DNA of 64,000 nucleotides. Source: Halomonas qaidamensis. GTDB lineage: Bacteria; Pseudomonadota; Gammaproteobacteria; Pseudomonadales; Halomonadaceae. Each line of letters opens with the position of its first letter. Position 1 is the stretch's first letter. The position numbers and the translations under genes are program-made. The notes under the pieces were generated by a model, which was not told where the DNA came from, ran no database searches, and saw only the letters and a program-made list of their open reading frames with translations. Location: NCBI RefSeq assembly GCF_025917315.1, contig NZ_CP080627.1, forward strand, positions 2,852,001-2,916,000, written 5' to 3'. Positions 20,495 to 31,027 of this stretch are shown in pieces.

Positions 20495-21466
20495 CTACTC
20501 CTTTTCAACGTCGCGCGCGTTTCCTATTGACCTATGCTCGGCATAGTGAGCTGCGCGACGGTTTAATAACACTACCAATAGTGCGCCAACCATCATCAGT
20601 GCCACAACGCCTACCGACTGAGCAGAGCCTCCAGACAGTACCGCATAATCACTAGGTAACAGATAACGATGAGCTAACGGAATCATTTGTCCATCAGGGC
20701 CAAGCTGGTAACGCAACAGCTCTTTCCAAGGCCACAATACTGGCAGCGAGCCAATAATAAACCCTAGTAAAAGCTGCATAGTGGCATCATGGTGACGGCG
20801 TAATAACCATGATAACAATCGCGAAAATAGCGCGAGGCCAACAATACATCCCATACCGAACAGCATAATAATGCCAATATCAAAACTTAGAATAGCCCCT
20901 AAAATAGTGCCATAAAGCCCCATCGTCAGCAGCAGAAAACTACCGGACACTCCCGGAAGCAGCATCGCGCTAATAGCAATCGCACCGGCAACCATAACTA
21001 CCACCGCTTCATTACCGATAAGTAACACTAACGGCATCATGCCTGGCAGCGATTTAGCCAGTAATAGCCCTACCACCAGCGGTAATAGATACCAAAACTT
21101 CCAACGCCCACCTGCCTGGGCAACGACAAACCCTGACGCAGCTACCAAGCCAAAGAAAAACCCTTCAATTAGCAGCGGGTGAGCCTCCATTAGCCAAAGC
21201 GCTAAATGCGCAACGCTGAAAAGGCTCACGGCAACGCCCAGCAACAATGGCACGATAAAGGTTATATTCAGGTGCTGAGCTAACGCCAGCCAGCCGCCTT
21301 GCCGCCAAGCAACAAAAGCGCTGGGGCCAAACTGCTTGATAGTATGAATAAACTCTTCATAAATACCGGTAATAAACGCGATCGTTCCGCCTGAAACACC
21401 GGGCACCGCATCGGCCGCCCCCATTCCTGCGCCTTTTAAAAACAGTTCTACAAATCGACGCTTCAA
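20495..21466 (-). CDS. popT: DUF368 membrane protein, predicted undecaprenyl-phosphate translocase PopT
   Basis: A 323-residue polytopic inner-membrane protein of the DUF368 family, recently assigned as a polyprenyl-phosphate translocase that flips undecaprenyl phosphate back to the cytoplasmic face, with a growth advantage under alkaline conditions in Vibrio. It opens with GAGMGAADAVPGVSGGTIAF and has a second LLPGVSGSFLLL repeat-like segment, the paired PGVSG motifs typical of the family, with about eight to ten membrane spans. The TTG start overlaps the pcm stop (TTGA) and has AAGGAG 8 bases upstream. It lies between pcm and nlpD, interrupting the standard gene order. Function is by family, not tested. 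Confidence 0.88.
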   Translation of the reverse strand: MKRRFVELFLKGAGMGAADAVPGVSGGTIAFITGIYEEFIHTIKQFGPSAFVAWRQGGWLALAQHLNITFIVPLLLGVAVSLFSVAHLALWLMEAHPLLIEGFFFGLVAASGFVVAQAGGRWKFWYLLPLVVGLLLAKSLPGMMPLVLLIGNEAVVVMVAGAIAISAMLLPGVSGSFLLLTMGLYGTILGAILSFDIGIIMLFGMGCIVGLALFSRLLSWLLRRHHDATMQLLLGFIIGSLPVLWPWKELLRYQLGPDGQMIPLAHRYLLPSDYAVLSGGSAQSVGVVALMMVGALLVVLLNRRAAHYAEHRSIGNARDVEKE

Positions 21467-22095
21467 TCCACCACTCCTTGCAATAGGGGTACAAAACGCA
21501 CGGGTTCAAGCCGACGCTTTTCAAAGGCACTGCCAATGCGTTTTATTTGGGTAAGCCATTGACTGCCATCAGGCTCTTCTAGCGGTGCAATCAGCACACC
21601 ATCATGGCTAAGCTGCTCCAATAGTGCTTCTGGCAGCGTTTGGGCGCAGGCAGTTAACAAAATCACATCAAAGGGCGCAACTTCTGGCCACCCTTCACCA
21701 CCATCCGCCACTGCCAGCGTTGCTGGCGCATCAAGCCGCCAAAGACGTTCTGCGGCTCGCTGGTGCAAAGCGTGAATGCGTTCAACCGAATAGAGCGTAG
21801 GCACTAGCCTGGATAGAATTAGTGTTTGATAACCCGAGCCAGTGCCCACTTCCAGCACACGCCTAGGCCCCGCCCGCACCACAAGCTCTGTCATTCGCGC
21901 AACTGTCAGAGGTTGCGATAATGTCTGCCCAAAGCCAATAGGTAACGAGGTGTCTTCATACGCGCGATGGGCCAACGCTTCATCGACGAACAAGTGCCTT
22001 GGCTCACCCGCCATAACATTGAGCACTCGCGCATCTTGAATGCCTTGCTGCTCAAGCCGCTTTACCATGCGATTTCGAGTGCGTTGAGAGGTCAT
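21463..22095 (-). CDS. pcm: Protein-L-isoaspartate O-methyltransferase Pcm
   Basis: SAM-dependent methyltransferase that starts repair of isoaspartyl residues in aged proteins. The protein has PIGFGQTLSQPLTVARM (substrate region), the SAM motif VLEVGTGSGYQT, and the C-terminal VRFVPLLQG. The start at 22095 gives MTSQRTRNRMVKRL, which resembles the Pseudomonas N-terminus, and 210 residues. Two further in-frame starts at 22140 and 22161 lie inside surE and cannot be excluded; 22140 would overlap the surE stop region. Confidence 0.94.
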   Translation of the reverse strand: MTSQRTRNRMVKRLEQQGIQDARVLNVMAGEPRHLFVDEALAHRAYEDTSLPIGFGQTLSQPLTVARMTELVVRAGPRRVLEVGTGSGYQTLILSRLVPTLYSVERIHALHQRAAERLWRLDAPATLAVADGGEGWPEVAPFDVILLTACAQTLPEALLEQLSHDGVLIAPLEEPDGSQWLTQIKRIGSAFEKRRLEPVRFVPLLQGVVD

Positions 22096-22126
22096 CCCTC
22101 TACCGCGCAGCTCGCTAGGCGAAAGC

Positions 22127-22873
22127 TCAGGCAAAAGCATCCAACCAGTCCTGCACGTCACTACGCGCGGGATGGCGCGTTAGATCTGTTTGTAACGGAG
22201 TAATCGATATATAACCTGCTTCGATAGCAGAAAAGTCGGTATCCTCGCCATCATCAGCGTTAGCGGCGACCGGAGCTATCCAGAAACGCGTGCGTCCGCG
22301 TGGGTCTTTAACAGGCACCGGTTTCTCTGCTGGCCCACGATAGCCTAAGCGAGTCACTTTAACGCCTTTAATCTCTTCCCACGGCACATCCGGCACGTTA
22401 ACGTTCAGAAGGGTACGAGGTGGCAACGACAGCTGATCGGCAGCTCCGATTAAGCTAGCAGCTACCTTGGCAGCCGTCGCAAAGTAACGATCACCACATA
22501 GCGACATTGCTATGGCGGTCATGCCCAAGTTGCGCCCTTCCATAGCAGCGGCTACCGTGCCTGAATAGAGCACATCATCGCCAAGGTTACTACCGTGGTT
22601 AATTCCTGAAATCACCAAGTCAGGACGCTCATCCCAGACACCGTTCACGCCCAGATAAACACAGTCTGCTGGCGTACCATCTACGCTATAAAAGCCGTTA
22701 TCCAGCGCTGTTAAAGAGAGCGGACGGGAAAGCGTCAGCGAGTTACTGGCGCCACTGCGATCTCGATCAGGCGCTACCACGCGTAAATTCGCATGGGCAA
22801 CAAGCGCATCATGCAGTGCCCGCAACCCTGGCGCGTGGACACCATCGTCATTGGAAAGCAGCAGTCGCCGCAT
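22127..22873 (-). CDS. surE: 5'/3'-nucleotidase SurE
   Basis: Metal-dependent survival nucleotidase/exopolyphosphatase. The 248-residue protein starts [16 protein letters not shown], with the paired aspartates that bind metal, and has [12 protein letters not shown] and the [23 protein letters not shown] core. The start follows AAAGGAG. It is followed by pcm and preceded by truD with a 50-bp gap, in the order known from E. coli. Confidence 0.97.
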   Translation of the reverse strand: MRRLLLSNDDGVHAPGLRALHDALVAHANLRVVAPDRDRSGASNSLTLSRPLSLTALDNGFYSVDGTPADCVYLGVNGVWDERPDLVISGINHGSNLGDDVLYSGTVAAAMEGRNLGMTAIAMSLCGDRYFATAAKVAASLIGAADQLSLPPRTLLNVNVPDVPWEEIKGVKVTRLGYRGPAEKPVPVKDPRGRTRFWIAPVAANADDGEDTDFSAIEAGYISITPLQTDLTRHPARSDVQDWLDAFA

Positions 22874-22923
22874 TCGTGTCTCCTTTAAAGATGCCGCATT
22901 AAGATAAGTATATATGGGGCGCG

Positions 22924-23964
22924 TTAAGCAAAATCCGGATGCGCGATTAACTCACTGACCACGGCGGTCGCAAAGCTCCCTCGTGGCAAGGCAAACGAGA
23001 GTAGCACGGCATTGGGCAATGTCTCGATACTAGGCGAAATTAACCTTACTCGTAGCGCTCGATGGGAACGCTTAACGCCACTTTTCACTAACCCCTCGCA
23101 CAGCATCGGATGGCATGTTAGCAGCCGCTTTTCATAGTCTGCCACCTGATATTCAGCAAGTTCCCCTGCGCCCCACAGAGCACCGGTCGGATGGATATCA
23201 AGCGCAGCGGCACGTCTTATTAAGTCGTCCTCCACGGCATCAACGGTAAAAACACTGTGCGAGCCATCCAGCATGAGCATATCGCCCGCTAGAGGCTGGC
23301 ACCATGTCCCATCCGCCAGACGGTTGCTTAACAACTCGTTAAACAAGAAACTACGAGCCGTGGAAAGCATCATTCCTTGGCGGTCATCGCGCTTGCGCCA
23401 GCCTTTCGCTAAAAGTGCTTCTGCACGCTGTAAATTGCGGCCTTCAGGCCCAAAACGCTGAGGTCCAAAATAGTTAGGCACCCCTTGGCGACAAAGCGCC
23501 TCCCAGCGGTCAAAAAAATGCTGGCTTTGAAGCGCTTCACCGCTAAGGCGCAACGTGAAGTGATTAGTGCGATGGACACCGCGCTTCAACTTTCGGGGAT
23601 GTCTTGCCTGGGCCAACACCTTAATCCCCAATGCCGCTAATGAGTCACCCAAGTCGCTAGGTGCCTCGCGCCCTGGAAGATGTACGCTTAACCACTGCCG
23701 GGTCACTGCGACTCGGTCCTTCATCCCGGAGTAACCCACATCTCGGGGTGTGACACCACAAAGACGGCTGACGCTTTTCACCACATCTAACGTGGTTTGA
23801 TGGCGCTTTTCAAGCCGTAACCACAGGTGCTCACCCTGATTTTCAGGCGTAAAATTCAGTTGCTCGTCAACCACAAAATCTTCTGGCTGAGCGCGATAAT
23901 GGCCCGGTTTAGGAGCACCGAATTCAGCATCTAAGCAGCGCTGCCAAGCGGGTAAATTAACCAT
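22924..23964 (-). CDS. truD: tRNA pseudouridine13 synthase TruD
   Basis: Isomerises U13 of tRNA(Glu). The 346-residue protein has the catalytic aspartate Asp83 in [16 protein letters not shown] and the NHFTLRL and NYFGPQRFG motifs of the TruD family. Its ATG overlaps the end of ispF (ATGGTTAA), so translation is likely coupled. Confidence 0.97.
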   Translation of the reverse strand: MVNLPAWQRCLDAEFGAPKPGHYRAQPEDFVVDEQLNFTPENQGEHLWLRLEKRHQTTLDVVKSVSRLCGVTPRDVGYSGMKDRVAVTRQWLSVHLPGREAPSDLGDSLAALGIKVLAQARHPRKLKRGVHRTNHFTLRLSGEALQSQHFFDRWEALCRQGVPNYFGPQRFGPEGRNLQRAEALLAKGWRKRDDRQGMMLSTARSFLFNELLSNRLADGTWCQPLAGDMLMLDGSHSVFTVDAVEDDLIRRAAALDIHPTGALWGAGELAEYQVADYEKRLLTCHPMLCEGLVKSGVKRSHRALRVRLISPSIETLPNAVLLSFALPRGSFATAVVSELIAHPDFA

Positions 23965-24445
23965 TCAGCGCCTCTTGGTGCTCCAGCAACACCACTGCCT
24001 CAGCGGCAATACCTTCCCCCCGTCCGGTAAACCCGAGCCGTTCGGTTGTCGTGGCTTTAACATTGACCTGACCAAGGCGAATACCTAAATCTTCAGCAAT
24101 GACCGCGCGCATCGTATCAATATGCGGCGCCATTTTAGGTGCCTGTGCCATTAACGTGGCATCTAGATTAACCACGCAGAAGCCTTGTGCATGCACCAGC
24201 TGAACCACATGGCGAAGTAAATGGCGGCTATCTGCACCAGCCCATGTTGGGTCGGTATCGGGGAAGTGCCGCCCTATATCACCGAGTGCACAGGCACCCA
24301 GCAGTGCGTCACTGATAGCATGCAGTAACACATCGCCATCCGAGTGGGCAACAAAACCATGTTCAAAAGGCAGCTTAATGCCACCAATCATCAAATGGTC
24401 GCCAACGCCAAATCGGTGCACATCAAATCCGTGGCCAATTCGCAT
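23957..24445 (-). CDS. ispF: 2-C-methyl-D-erythritol 2,4-cyclodiphosphate synthase IspF
   Basis: Cyclises CDP-methylerythritol phosphate in the MEP isoprenoid pathway. The 162-residue protein begins [13 protein letters not shown], with zinc ligands Asp8, His10 and His42, and ends with the usual [19 protein letters not shown] segment. The ATG at 24445 has AAGGAG 6 bases upstream and shares one base with the ispD stop, so a TTG two codons upstream is rejected as the start. Confidence 0.97.
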   Translation of the reverse strand: MRIGHGFDVHRFGVGDHLMIGGIKLPFEHGFVAHSDGDVLLHAISDALLGACALGDIGRHFPDTDPTWAGADSRHLLRHVVQLVHAQGFCVVNLDATLMAQAPKMAPHIDTMRAVIAEDLGIRLGQVNVKATTTERLGFTGRGEGIAAEAVVLLEHQEALNG

Positions 24446-25197
24446 TAACAACTCCTTTTAGATTCAGAAAATTGGGCAGATTCAGAGGATTGAGCAGAAT
24501 CAGAGGCTTGAGCGACTTGCGACGCCATAATAGCAGCAGCAAGGGCAAGGTCATCAGGATGGGTGACTTTAAGATTATCGCGACGTCCACTAATCAGCCT
24601 GGGTGCATGCCCTAGCGCCTCAACAGCGGAGGCTTCATCGGTAACAACACACTGACCAGTGACGGCATGTTCAAGAGCACGACGCAAAAGCGCGTAGCGA
24701 AAGCTTTGAGGCGTTAGCGCATGCCATAGCCGATCACGAGACTCAGTGGCAGCACTTAACTGCTCGGCATTGGCTCGTTTCATGGTATCAGCCACCGGCA
24801 TCGCCAGAAGTGCGCCACTAGGGTGCTGCTGGGCAGCGTGATACAGCGTCAGCAAATCAGACGATGTCACGCAGGGACGCGCAACATCATGCACCATCAC
24901 CATATCGTCTTCTTGCGCGTTTATAGCGTGCAGCGCATTTAAGACGCTATCCATCCGCTCAGCACCACCGGTCACTCGCTGCCACTGGGCAAATGGCACC
25001 CATTCAGGGTTGAACCAGCGATCATCACTGTCCAGACACAGCACAAGATGCGCAGCGGGAAAAGCACGGTGCAGCCGACTAAGCGTATGCGCCAGGATCG
25101 GCTTTTCACCCAGCGGCAGATACTGCTTCGGCTTATCGGCTCCCATTCGCTTGCCTTGCCCGGCGGCGGGTACGATTAACCACAGCGGGTGACTCAT
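24445..25197 (-). CDS. ispD: 2-C-methyl-D-erythritol 4-phosphate cytidylyltransferase IspD
   Basis: Transfers CMP to methylerythritol 4-phosphate, two steps before IspF. The 250-residue protein has the nucleotide-binding motif [20 protein letters not shown] and [11 protein letters not shown]. The C-terminus carries a serine/glutamine-rich tail (repeated SAQSSES-like units) not normally part of the enzyme. It overlaps ftsB by 4 bp and ispF by 1 bp. Confidence 0.96.
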   Translation of the reverse strand: MSHPLWLIVPAAGQGKRMGADKPKQYLPLGEKPILAHTLSRLHRAFPAAHLVLCLDSDDRWFNPEWVPFAQWQRVTGGAERMDSVLNALHAINAQEDDMVMVHDVARPCVTSSDLLTLYHAAQQHPSGALLAMPVADTMKRANAEQLSAATESRDRLWHALTPQSFRYALLRRALEHAVTGQCVVTDEASAVEALGHAPRLISGRRDNLKVTHPDDLALAAAIMASQVAQASDSAQSSESAQFSESKRSC

Positions 25198-25547
25198 TCG
25201 TCAGCACCTTCACTGGGCAAACCTGGTTGAGTAACTAGCCCCGCATTAATCCCTACGAGTTCGGCTTCAATCGCCACACCAGGCACCCAAAAAAACTGTT
25301 CATCGCTACGCACCATACCCATATCGCTTCGGGCACGCTCTTCAACAGCGTCTAGGCCGGTTTTCAGATCGGTGACTTCAGCTGCTAACCGCGCGTTACG
25401 CTCTCGCATGGGCACATTGGCAGCTTCTTGAACGGCAACGCGCTCTTCAACCAGCTGTAAATCTTCCCAGCCACCGTTACCTAACCAGAGCTGGTATTGG
25501 AGAAACCCCAATATCGCAAGCAGCGCAACCGTAAGCCATTTATGCAT
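25194..25547 (-). CDS. ftsB: Cell division protein FtsB
   Basis: Small bitopic inner-membrane protein of the FtsQLB complex that recruits and activates the septal synthase FtsWI. The 117 residues comprise a short cytoplasmic N-terminus, one membrane span (about 4-22), and a coiled-coil of the DivIC type. The ATG at 25547 has AAGGAAGG upstream. The position ahead of ispD is the standard one, though eno, its usual upstream neighbour, is absent. Confidence 0.93.
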   Translation of the reverse strand: MHKWLTVALLAILGFLQYQLWLGNGGWEDLQLVEERVAVQEAANVPMRERNARLAAEVTDLKTGLDAVEERARSDMGMVRSDEQFFWVPGVAIEAELVGINAGLVTQPGLPSEGADE

Positions 25548-25650
25548 CACCGCCTTCCTTTGTTTAGGCCTAAACGAAGCGCATTATGCCATTAAGGGCT
25601 ATTTCCAGCGAGTTACGCCTTACCTAACTGATTTTTCACCTAACCGGATT

Positions 25651-26799
25651 TCATTTAAACGGTAATGCATCGTTCGCGGCCTCACGATAGGCGCTAATAT
25701 GGGCACCCTCTTCATGGCAGAATTGAGCAACGCCTGCTGCCAAGCCAGGGTGTACAAGGTAGTGCAGCGAACGTACCCGTTGAGGGGCAAAGCCACGCAC
25801 CAGCTTGTGTTCACCCTGGGTTCCGGGGTCGAATAAAGAGAGCCCGTTTTCTAGACAAAATTCAATTCCTTGGTAATAGCAAGCTTCAAAATGGAGACAG
25901 TCAGCAACCACTTCGCTCCCCCAATAGCGGCCGTACAAAGTATGCTCGCCACGAAAATAGAGTGCGGCGGCAACGGGCTGACCATTTAATAGCGCCTGAA
26001 CCAACACAAGTGCCTCAGGCATCATATGGCGTAACCGCTCAAAAAAAGCCTCATTCAAGTAAGGCGGGCGGCCCCGCTCGTGATATGTGATCGTGTAGCA
26101 GCGAAAGAAGTGCGCCATGGCTTCTTGAGTAATTGCCTTGCCCTCTAAGCGCCGTAACGTAAAGCCTTGCTCGGCAACCAAGCGCCGTTCGCGCTTAATC
26201 ATTTTGCGGCGTTTCGACGTAAGGCTCGCCAAAAAACCATCGAAATCGCCAAATCCACGATCTCGCCATTGAAACTGAACGCCCTCTCGCGCAATTAACG
26301 CTGGAAACTGCCGCTGCCAGGCAGCCACTTCGTCATCCTGCGCAAACAGCAAATGCCAACTCGACAACGCTTGCTCTTCACAATGCGCTTGCCACGTCGC
26401 TGCTAATAATCCGCGAACATTTTCGGCATTAACATCATCAGCAATTAAAGTGCGCGTGCCAGGAACCGGGGTAAACGGAATAGCGCTCAGTGCTTTAGGA
26501 TAATAGTGGCCGCCTGCACGCTCCAGCGCATCGGCCCATCCCCAATCAAACACATACTCACCATAAGAGTGGTGTTTGCGATACATGGGCAACGCCCCCA
26601 CCAAACGATTATCTTGCCATACGCAAAGGTGGCAAGGCTCCCACCCGGTCGCGCGACAGACAGCACCACTACGCTCTAACGCCTGTAAAAATGCATGACG
26701 TAAAAAAGGTTGTTCACCGCTGACCAGCGCATCCCACTGGGCGGCGTCCACAGCGTCGATGGCGGGTAGCATAATGCATGACAGTGAGTGCGAAAGCAT
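25651..26799 (-). CDS. COG3146/DUF482 GNAT-fold protein (peptidogalycan-biosynthesis-type)
   Basis: A 382-residue protein of the COG3146 family, which has two GNAT-like acyltransferase folds related to FemAB. Recognisable segments are PFLRHAFLQALERSG, DWGWADALERAG, TSKRRKMIKRERR and the C-terminal FDPGTQGEHKLVRGF. The substrate is unknown; annotations as a peptidoglycan or N-acyl transferase are by fold only. The ATG at 26799 has GGGAGG upstream and is preferred over a TTG at 26811. It is on its own, divergent from the aldehyde dehydrogenase. Confidence 0.85.
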   Translation of the reverse strand: MLSHSLSCIMLPAIDAVDAAQWDALVSGEQPFLRHAFLQALERSGAVCRATGWEPCHLCVWQDNRLVGALPMYRKHHSYGEYVFDWGWADALERAGGHYYPKALSAIPFTPVPGTRTLIADDVNAENVRGLLAATWQAHCEEQALSSWHLLFAQDDEVAAWQRQFPALIAREGVQFQWRDRGFGDFDGFLASLTSKRRKMIKRERRLVAEQGFTLRRLEGKAITQEAMAHFFRCYTITYHERGRPPYLNEAFFERLRHMMPEALVLVQALLNGQPVAAALYFRGEHTLYGRYWGSEVVADCLHFEACYYQGIEFCLENGLSLFDPGTQGEHKLVRGFAPQRVRSLHYLVHPGLAAGVAQFCHEEGAHISAYREAANDALPFK

Positions 26800-26960
26800 G
26801 ATGCCTCCCAAGGCGTATCGTTAGAAATATTAGTACATGACCTTACCACTAACGAGACGCTCAGTGCGTTTGTTGATGCTGTCATTTCTGTGCGGAGTAC
26901 GGTATTCAAGTAGTCACGACAACCGTCTATTGTTATTAAGAGTTGACTAAAGGAGCAGCC

Positions 26961-28313
26961 ATGAAACGCGACTTAACGCGCCTGTTGCACGCTCAGCGTC
27001 ATGCGGCTAACCGCACTTTTGCCACTTTAAGCATGCGTAGAAAGCGTTTAGAACGTCTTGCACAAATGACAAAACATCACCAGCGGGACATCATTCACGC
27101 CATTCAAGCTGACTTCGGCAAACGTAGCGAAACGGAAATACGTCTGGCAGAAATTAGTGCAGTGTTACAAGCCATTGGTCATGCACGGCGGCACCTCTGG
27201 CACTGGATGCGTCCCTGTGCGGCTACTATGCCGTGGCGCTTGTGGCCTGCCCGTGCACGTATTACACCTCAGCCGCTTGGTGTGGTCGGCATTATGTCGC
27301 CTTGGAACTACCCGTGGAGCTTAGCATTGATGCCGGCTATTGATGCTGTCGCAGCAGGCAATAGCGTCATGATCAAGCCCAGCGAGTACGCTCCCAATAC
27401 CAGCGCTCTTTTGGCAAAGCTGGTACCGCAATATTTTACTGACGAAGAGTTGTGCGTTGTTGAAGGCGGTCCAGACATCGCCAAAGCGTTTAGTGCCCTG
27501 CCTTTTGATCATCTAATTTTCACCGGATCAACGGCGGTGGGCCGTCAGGTTGCGCTTGCCGCTGCCGAACAGTTAACCCCGGTAACTCTAGAGCTGGGTG
27601 GCAAATCACCTGCTATTGTGGCGAGCGACGCTGATCTAGACCGCGCCGCTGCCTCAATTATTTTTGGCAAGGGAATGAACGCTGGGCAGACCTGCATAGC
27701 GCCGGACTATGTATTGGTGGAAAGCCGCCACCTTGAAACACTTATCCAAGCGCTTAGTCGAGCCATCGAGCAGCAGCGCCCAACCGATAAAGAGGCCACA
27801 GGGTTCGTCAGCCCTCATCATCAACAGCGTAGCGAACGGCTGATAGCGCAAGCGAGAGATCACGGCTGTCGCATTATTGATAGCGGACCCCATGCTCCCG
27901 CGCTGGTCATTGACCCAACACAAAACCTTGAACTGATGCGTGAGGAAATTTTTGGCCGTGCTCTACCGCTGATCAGCGTTAAAAGCATCGATGACGCAAT
28001 TGCCTTTGTGAATGCCCGACCACATCCACTAGCGCTGTATGCTTTTACCAACGATAAATTGCTGCAAACCACATTACGTCTCTCAACCCGCTCTGGCGCA
28101 CTGGTATTCAATGAAACGTTGCTTCACCACGCGGTTCCTTCGCTACCTTTTGGTGGCGTTGGAGACAGCGGCATAGGGGCGTATCACGGTCGCCACGGCT
28201 TCGAGCGTTTCAGTCATTTAAGAAGCATTTTTTATCAATCAAAACGGGCTTCAAGCTCACTCATAAGGCCACCCTATAAACGTTGGCTATTAAAATTACT
28301 GAGGATTAGTTAA
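26961..28313 (+). CDS. Aldehyde dehydrogenase, coniferyl-aldehyde-dehydrogenase-like
   Basis: NAD(P)-dependent aldehyde dehydrogenase of 450 residues. Motifs in order: GIMSPWNYPWSLAL, IKPSEYAPNTS, the FTGSTAVGR cofactor loop, the general-base glutamate in LELGGKSP, and the nucleophile Cys245 in GQTCIAPDY. The short length, the CIAPDY signature and the LPFGGVGDSGIGAYHGRHGF ending place it with the CalB/class 3-like ALDHs. The ATG at 26961 has AAGGAG upstream. No pathway neighbours, so the aldehyde is unknown. Confidence 0.92.
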   Translation: MKRDLTRLLHAQRHAANRTFATLSMRRKRLERLAQMTKHHQRDIIHAIQADFGKRSETEIRLAEISAVLQAIGHARRHLWHWMRPCAATMPWRLWPARARITPQPLGVVGIMSPWNYPWSLALMPAIDAVAAGNSVMIKPSEYAPNTSALLAKLVPQYFTDEELCVVEGGPDIAKAFSALPFDHLIFTGSTAVGRQVALAAAEQLTPVTLELGGKSPAIVASDADLDRAAASIIFGKGMNAGQTCIAPDYVLVESRHLETLIQALSRAIEQQRPTDKEATGFVSPHHQQRSERLIAQARDHGCRIIDSGPHAPALVIDPTQNLELMREEIFGRALPLISVKSIDDAIAFVNARPHPLALYAFTNDKLLQTTLRLSTRSGALVFNETLLHHAVPSLPFGGVGDSGIGAYHGRHGFERFSHLRSIFYQSKRASSSLIRPPYKRWLLKLLRIS

Positions 28314-28408
28314 AGCTTGTTCAAAAATGACCGATAATTATTAATATTTAATGTTTGATTGTCTCTTGGGCACTCTATTTTTGAACGACTTATCTTCTAG
28401 GACACACA

Positions 28409-31027
28409 ATGCAAGCCGCAGACTTTCCTGAGAATGAACACCAGCGTTTAGCGGCATTGCATGCTTTACAGGTGCTTGACACCCCTGCTGACGAAGCGTT
28501 TGACCGTATTACCCAGTTTGTCTGTGACTTATTTGATGTACCTATTGCACTAATATCACTCGTTGATACAAAACGCCTATGGTTTAAGTCCCAGCAAGGA
28601 CTGTCTGCCAGTGAAATGTGCCGAGATATTTCGCTGTGTGCACATGCTATTGCACTTAACGACATGCTCGTTGTTGAAAATACGCTTGATGATCCACGCT
28701 TTGCTGACAATCTGCTCGTCACTGGGACGCCACACGTTCGTTTTTATGCTGGCCAGCCGCTGCAACTGGCGGATGGCCTATCAGTAGGCACACTCTGTTT
28801 AATCGATCGTCAGCCGCGTTCGTTTAGTCAACACGACCGAGGCATTTTAAAAAGCATCGCGGGACAAGTGGAAGAGCTGCTGCGTCAGCATCAAATACGC
28901 AGAGCCTTGGCTCAAACCACGCGCCGTTATGAAGCGCTATTTAACGAAAGTGCCACGGGTATCGTGCGTATCGACCGTTCTGGCCATGTGTTAAGCATTA
29001 ATCCTTTCGCACTTACGATGCTGGGTTATCAGCAGCACGAAGTGGTTGGTAACAATGTCGCGATGTTTACGCCTGAAACAATCAGCGCACATCACGACAG
29101 TTTTCTTGCCAATTTTTTAGCAGGCAGCGAGCCAAAGGTGATTGGTCGAGGCAGAGAAGTGGAAGCACTTCATAAAGACGGCCATTTAATTCCCGTTCAT
29201 CTTGCTGTCAACGCCATCCATAATGAGCAAGGAAATGTTGCTGAATTCCTGGGCATTTTAACTAATCTAACCGAGGTTTATAATGCCACCCAACAAATCA
29301 ATAAAGAACAAAGCCTGCTAAAAGTACTTCATCAAGGTATTACAGATTACCAAGCACTCATGTCGGTTGAGCAGCTATGGACATTCTTAATGGAAGCGCT
29401 GCGCGACCTTACCGATAGCGATTATGCGCTCATTGGAGAAGTGTTACCTACTGATACGACTAACGCACTTAAGATACACGCCATCACAGATCTTTCATGG
29501 AGCGATGATTCCAGGCACCTAATGGAGCGCCTACGTAGCGGTGATATGACGCTCACCAACCCTAACTCACTGTTAGGAAGGGTATTCGCCCACGGCGATG
29601 TCATTATGACTGACGACGTTTATCGCCATACGAAGCGCGGTGGTTTCCCACCAGGACACCCACGTTTAGGCAATTATTTGGGCGTACCTATTTTCAGTGG
29701 TGATAACCTCATTGGCATGTTTGCCATTGCAAACAGTAAACAGCCCTTAAACCAAGCGCTTTTAGACTGGCTTCAACCGTTTACCGATACATGTGCACTG
29801 CTCATTAACCTTTATCGCCAAATGGCCGAGCGCGAACAAGTTACCTGTGATTTGGCAACCGCTAGAGATCAGGCAGAGCAAGCCAATAAGGCAAAAAGTG
29901 AATTTCTGTCTTCAATGAGTCACGAATTGCGTACACCGCTTAACGCCATTATCGGCTTTGCTCAGCTGCTCGCAAAAGGTCGCCGTGATCCACTGAGTGA
30001 AAAGCAGCAGCGCCAAGTAGGGCAAATCGAGAAGAGTGGACAGCACCTGTTAAGCCTAATTAATGAAGTGCTGGATTTAGCAAAGATCGAAGCGGGTTAC
30101 ATAACTCTTTCGCTAGAACCCATGTTAATTGAAAACGTATTAGACGATGCCTGTACCACGCTAGAGGCGAACATCGATGCAGCAAATATTACGCTAACGC
30201 GTCATTCAGTGTCGCCAGCCTGCATGGTGTTAGCAGATTACACACGGGTAAAACAAGTACTGCTCAACCTGCTTTCCAACGCAATTAAATACAACCGAGC
30301 AAACGGCACTATTCACGTTAATATCGAGCCGGTTGGGTCCGAACTAAAGGTTAGCGTTATCGACTCAGGGCATGGCATTGCGCCAGAGCGTCAGCATGAG
30401 CTTTTTGAACCCTTTAACCGGTTAGATGCCGAGTATGGAGGCATTGAAGGCACTGGCATTGGCTTGGCCATTACGCGCGAACTGGTAGAGCGGATGAAGG
30501 GAAGCCTTGGTGTTGATAGCCAGCCGGATAAGGGCTCTACTTTTTGGTTTACGCTGCCCATTGCCGAAGAACAACCTAGCGAACACGAACAGACCTCTCT
30601 TTCTAGCGCCATGGACACTGCCAGTAACGCCCAACCTTTCTTCACTCTGCTATATATCGAAGATAATCCCGCCAACCAGCGGCTTATGGAAGATATCATA
30701 GACGACTTTCACTCGATAAAACTGCAGGTTGTCGCAAGCGCCGAACTTGGTTTAGATATCATGCGCCACTCACCCCCTAATCTTGTTCTAATGGATATCC
30801 ACCTACCGGGCATGAATGGGTTTCAAGCATTAGATATTATTCAAAACGATTCGGCGCTAAAACATATAAATGTAATTGCGTTATCTGCCAACGCGATGGA
30901 ACGTGACTTACAACATGGACTAGCAGCAGGGTTTGCTGACTATCTGACGAAACCTATCGATATTGATAAACTAACGGCCTCACTTAATCGATTCATCACT
31001 ACTGCACCCCCAAGAGCGCAGCCATGA
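28409..31027 (+). CDS. Hybrid sensor histidine kinase (GAF-PAS-GAF-HisKA-HATPase-REC)
   Basis: Cytoplasmic hybrid kinase of 872 residues without membrane spans. Domains: GAF (about 22-160), PAS (about 172-290), second GAF (about 315-465), a short coil, HisKA with phospho-acceptor His505 in SMSHELRTPLNAIIG, HATPase_c (N box near 624 in LLSNAIKYN, G boxes DSGHGIAP and GTGIGLAI), and a C-terminal receiver with Asp796 in LVLMDIHLPGMNG. Its stop overlaps the next gene, a REC-GGDEF-EAL protein, by 4 bp, so the two probably form one phosphorelay ending in c-di-GMP control. The ligand of the sensory domains is unknown. Confidence 0.94.
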   Translation: MQAADFPENEHQRLAALHALQVLDTPADEAFDRITQFVCDLFDVPIALISLVDTKRLWFKSQQGLSASEMCRDISLCAHAIALNDMLVVENTLDDPRFADNLLVTGTPHVRFYAGQPLQLADGLSVGTLCLIDRQPRSFSQHDRGILKSIAGQVEELLRQHQIRRALAQTTRRYEALFNESATGIVRIDRSGHVLSINPFALTMLGYQQHEVVGNNVAMFTPETISAHHDSFLANFLAGSEPKVIGRGREVEALHKDGHLIPVHLAVNAIHNEQGNVAEFLGILTNLTEVYNATQQINKEQSLLKVLHQGITDYQALMSVEQLWTFLMEALRDLTDSDYALIGEVLPTDTTNALKIHAITDLSWSDDSRHLMERLRSGDMTLTNPNSLLGRVFAHGDVIMTDDVYRHTKRGGFPPGHPRLGNYLGVPIFSGDNLIGMFAIANSKQPLNQALLDWLQPFTDTCALLINLYRQMAEREQVTCDLATARDQAEQANKAKSEFLSSMSHELRTPLNAIIGFAQLLAKGRRDPLSEKQQRQVGQIEKSGQHLLSLINEVLDLAKIEAGYITLSLEPMLIENVLDDACTTLEANIDAANITLTRHSVSPACMVLADYTRVKQVLLNLLSNAIKYNRANGTIHVNIEPVGSELKVSVIDSGHGIAPERQHELFEPFNRLDAEYGGIEGTGIGLAITRELVERMKGSLGVDSQPDKGSTFWFTLPIAEEQPSEHEQTSLSSAMDTASNAQPFFTLLYIEDNPANQRLMEDIIDDFHSIKLQVVASAELGLDIMRHSPPNLVLMDIHLPGMNGFQALDIIQNDSALKHINVIALSANAMERDLQHGLAAGFADYLTKPIDIDKLTASLNRFITTAPPRAQP

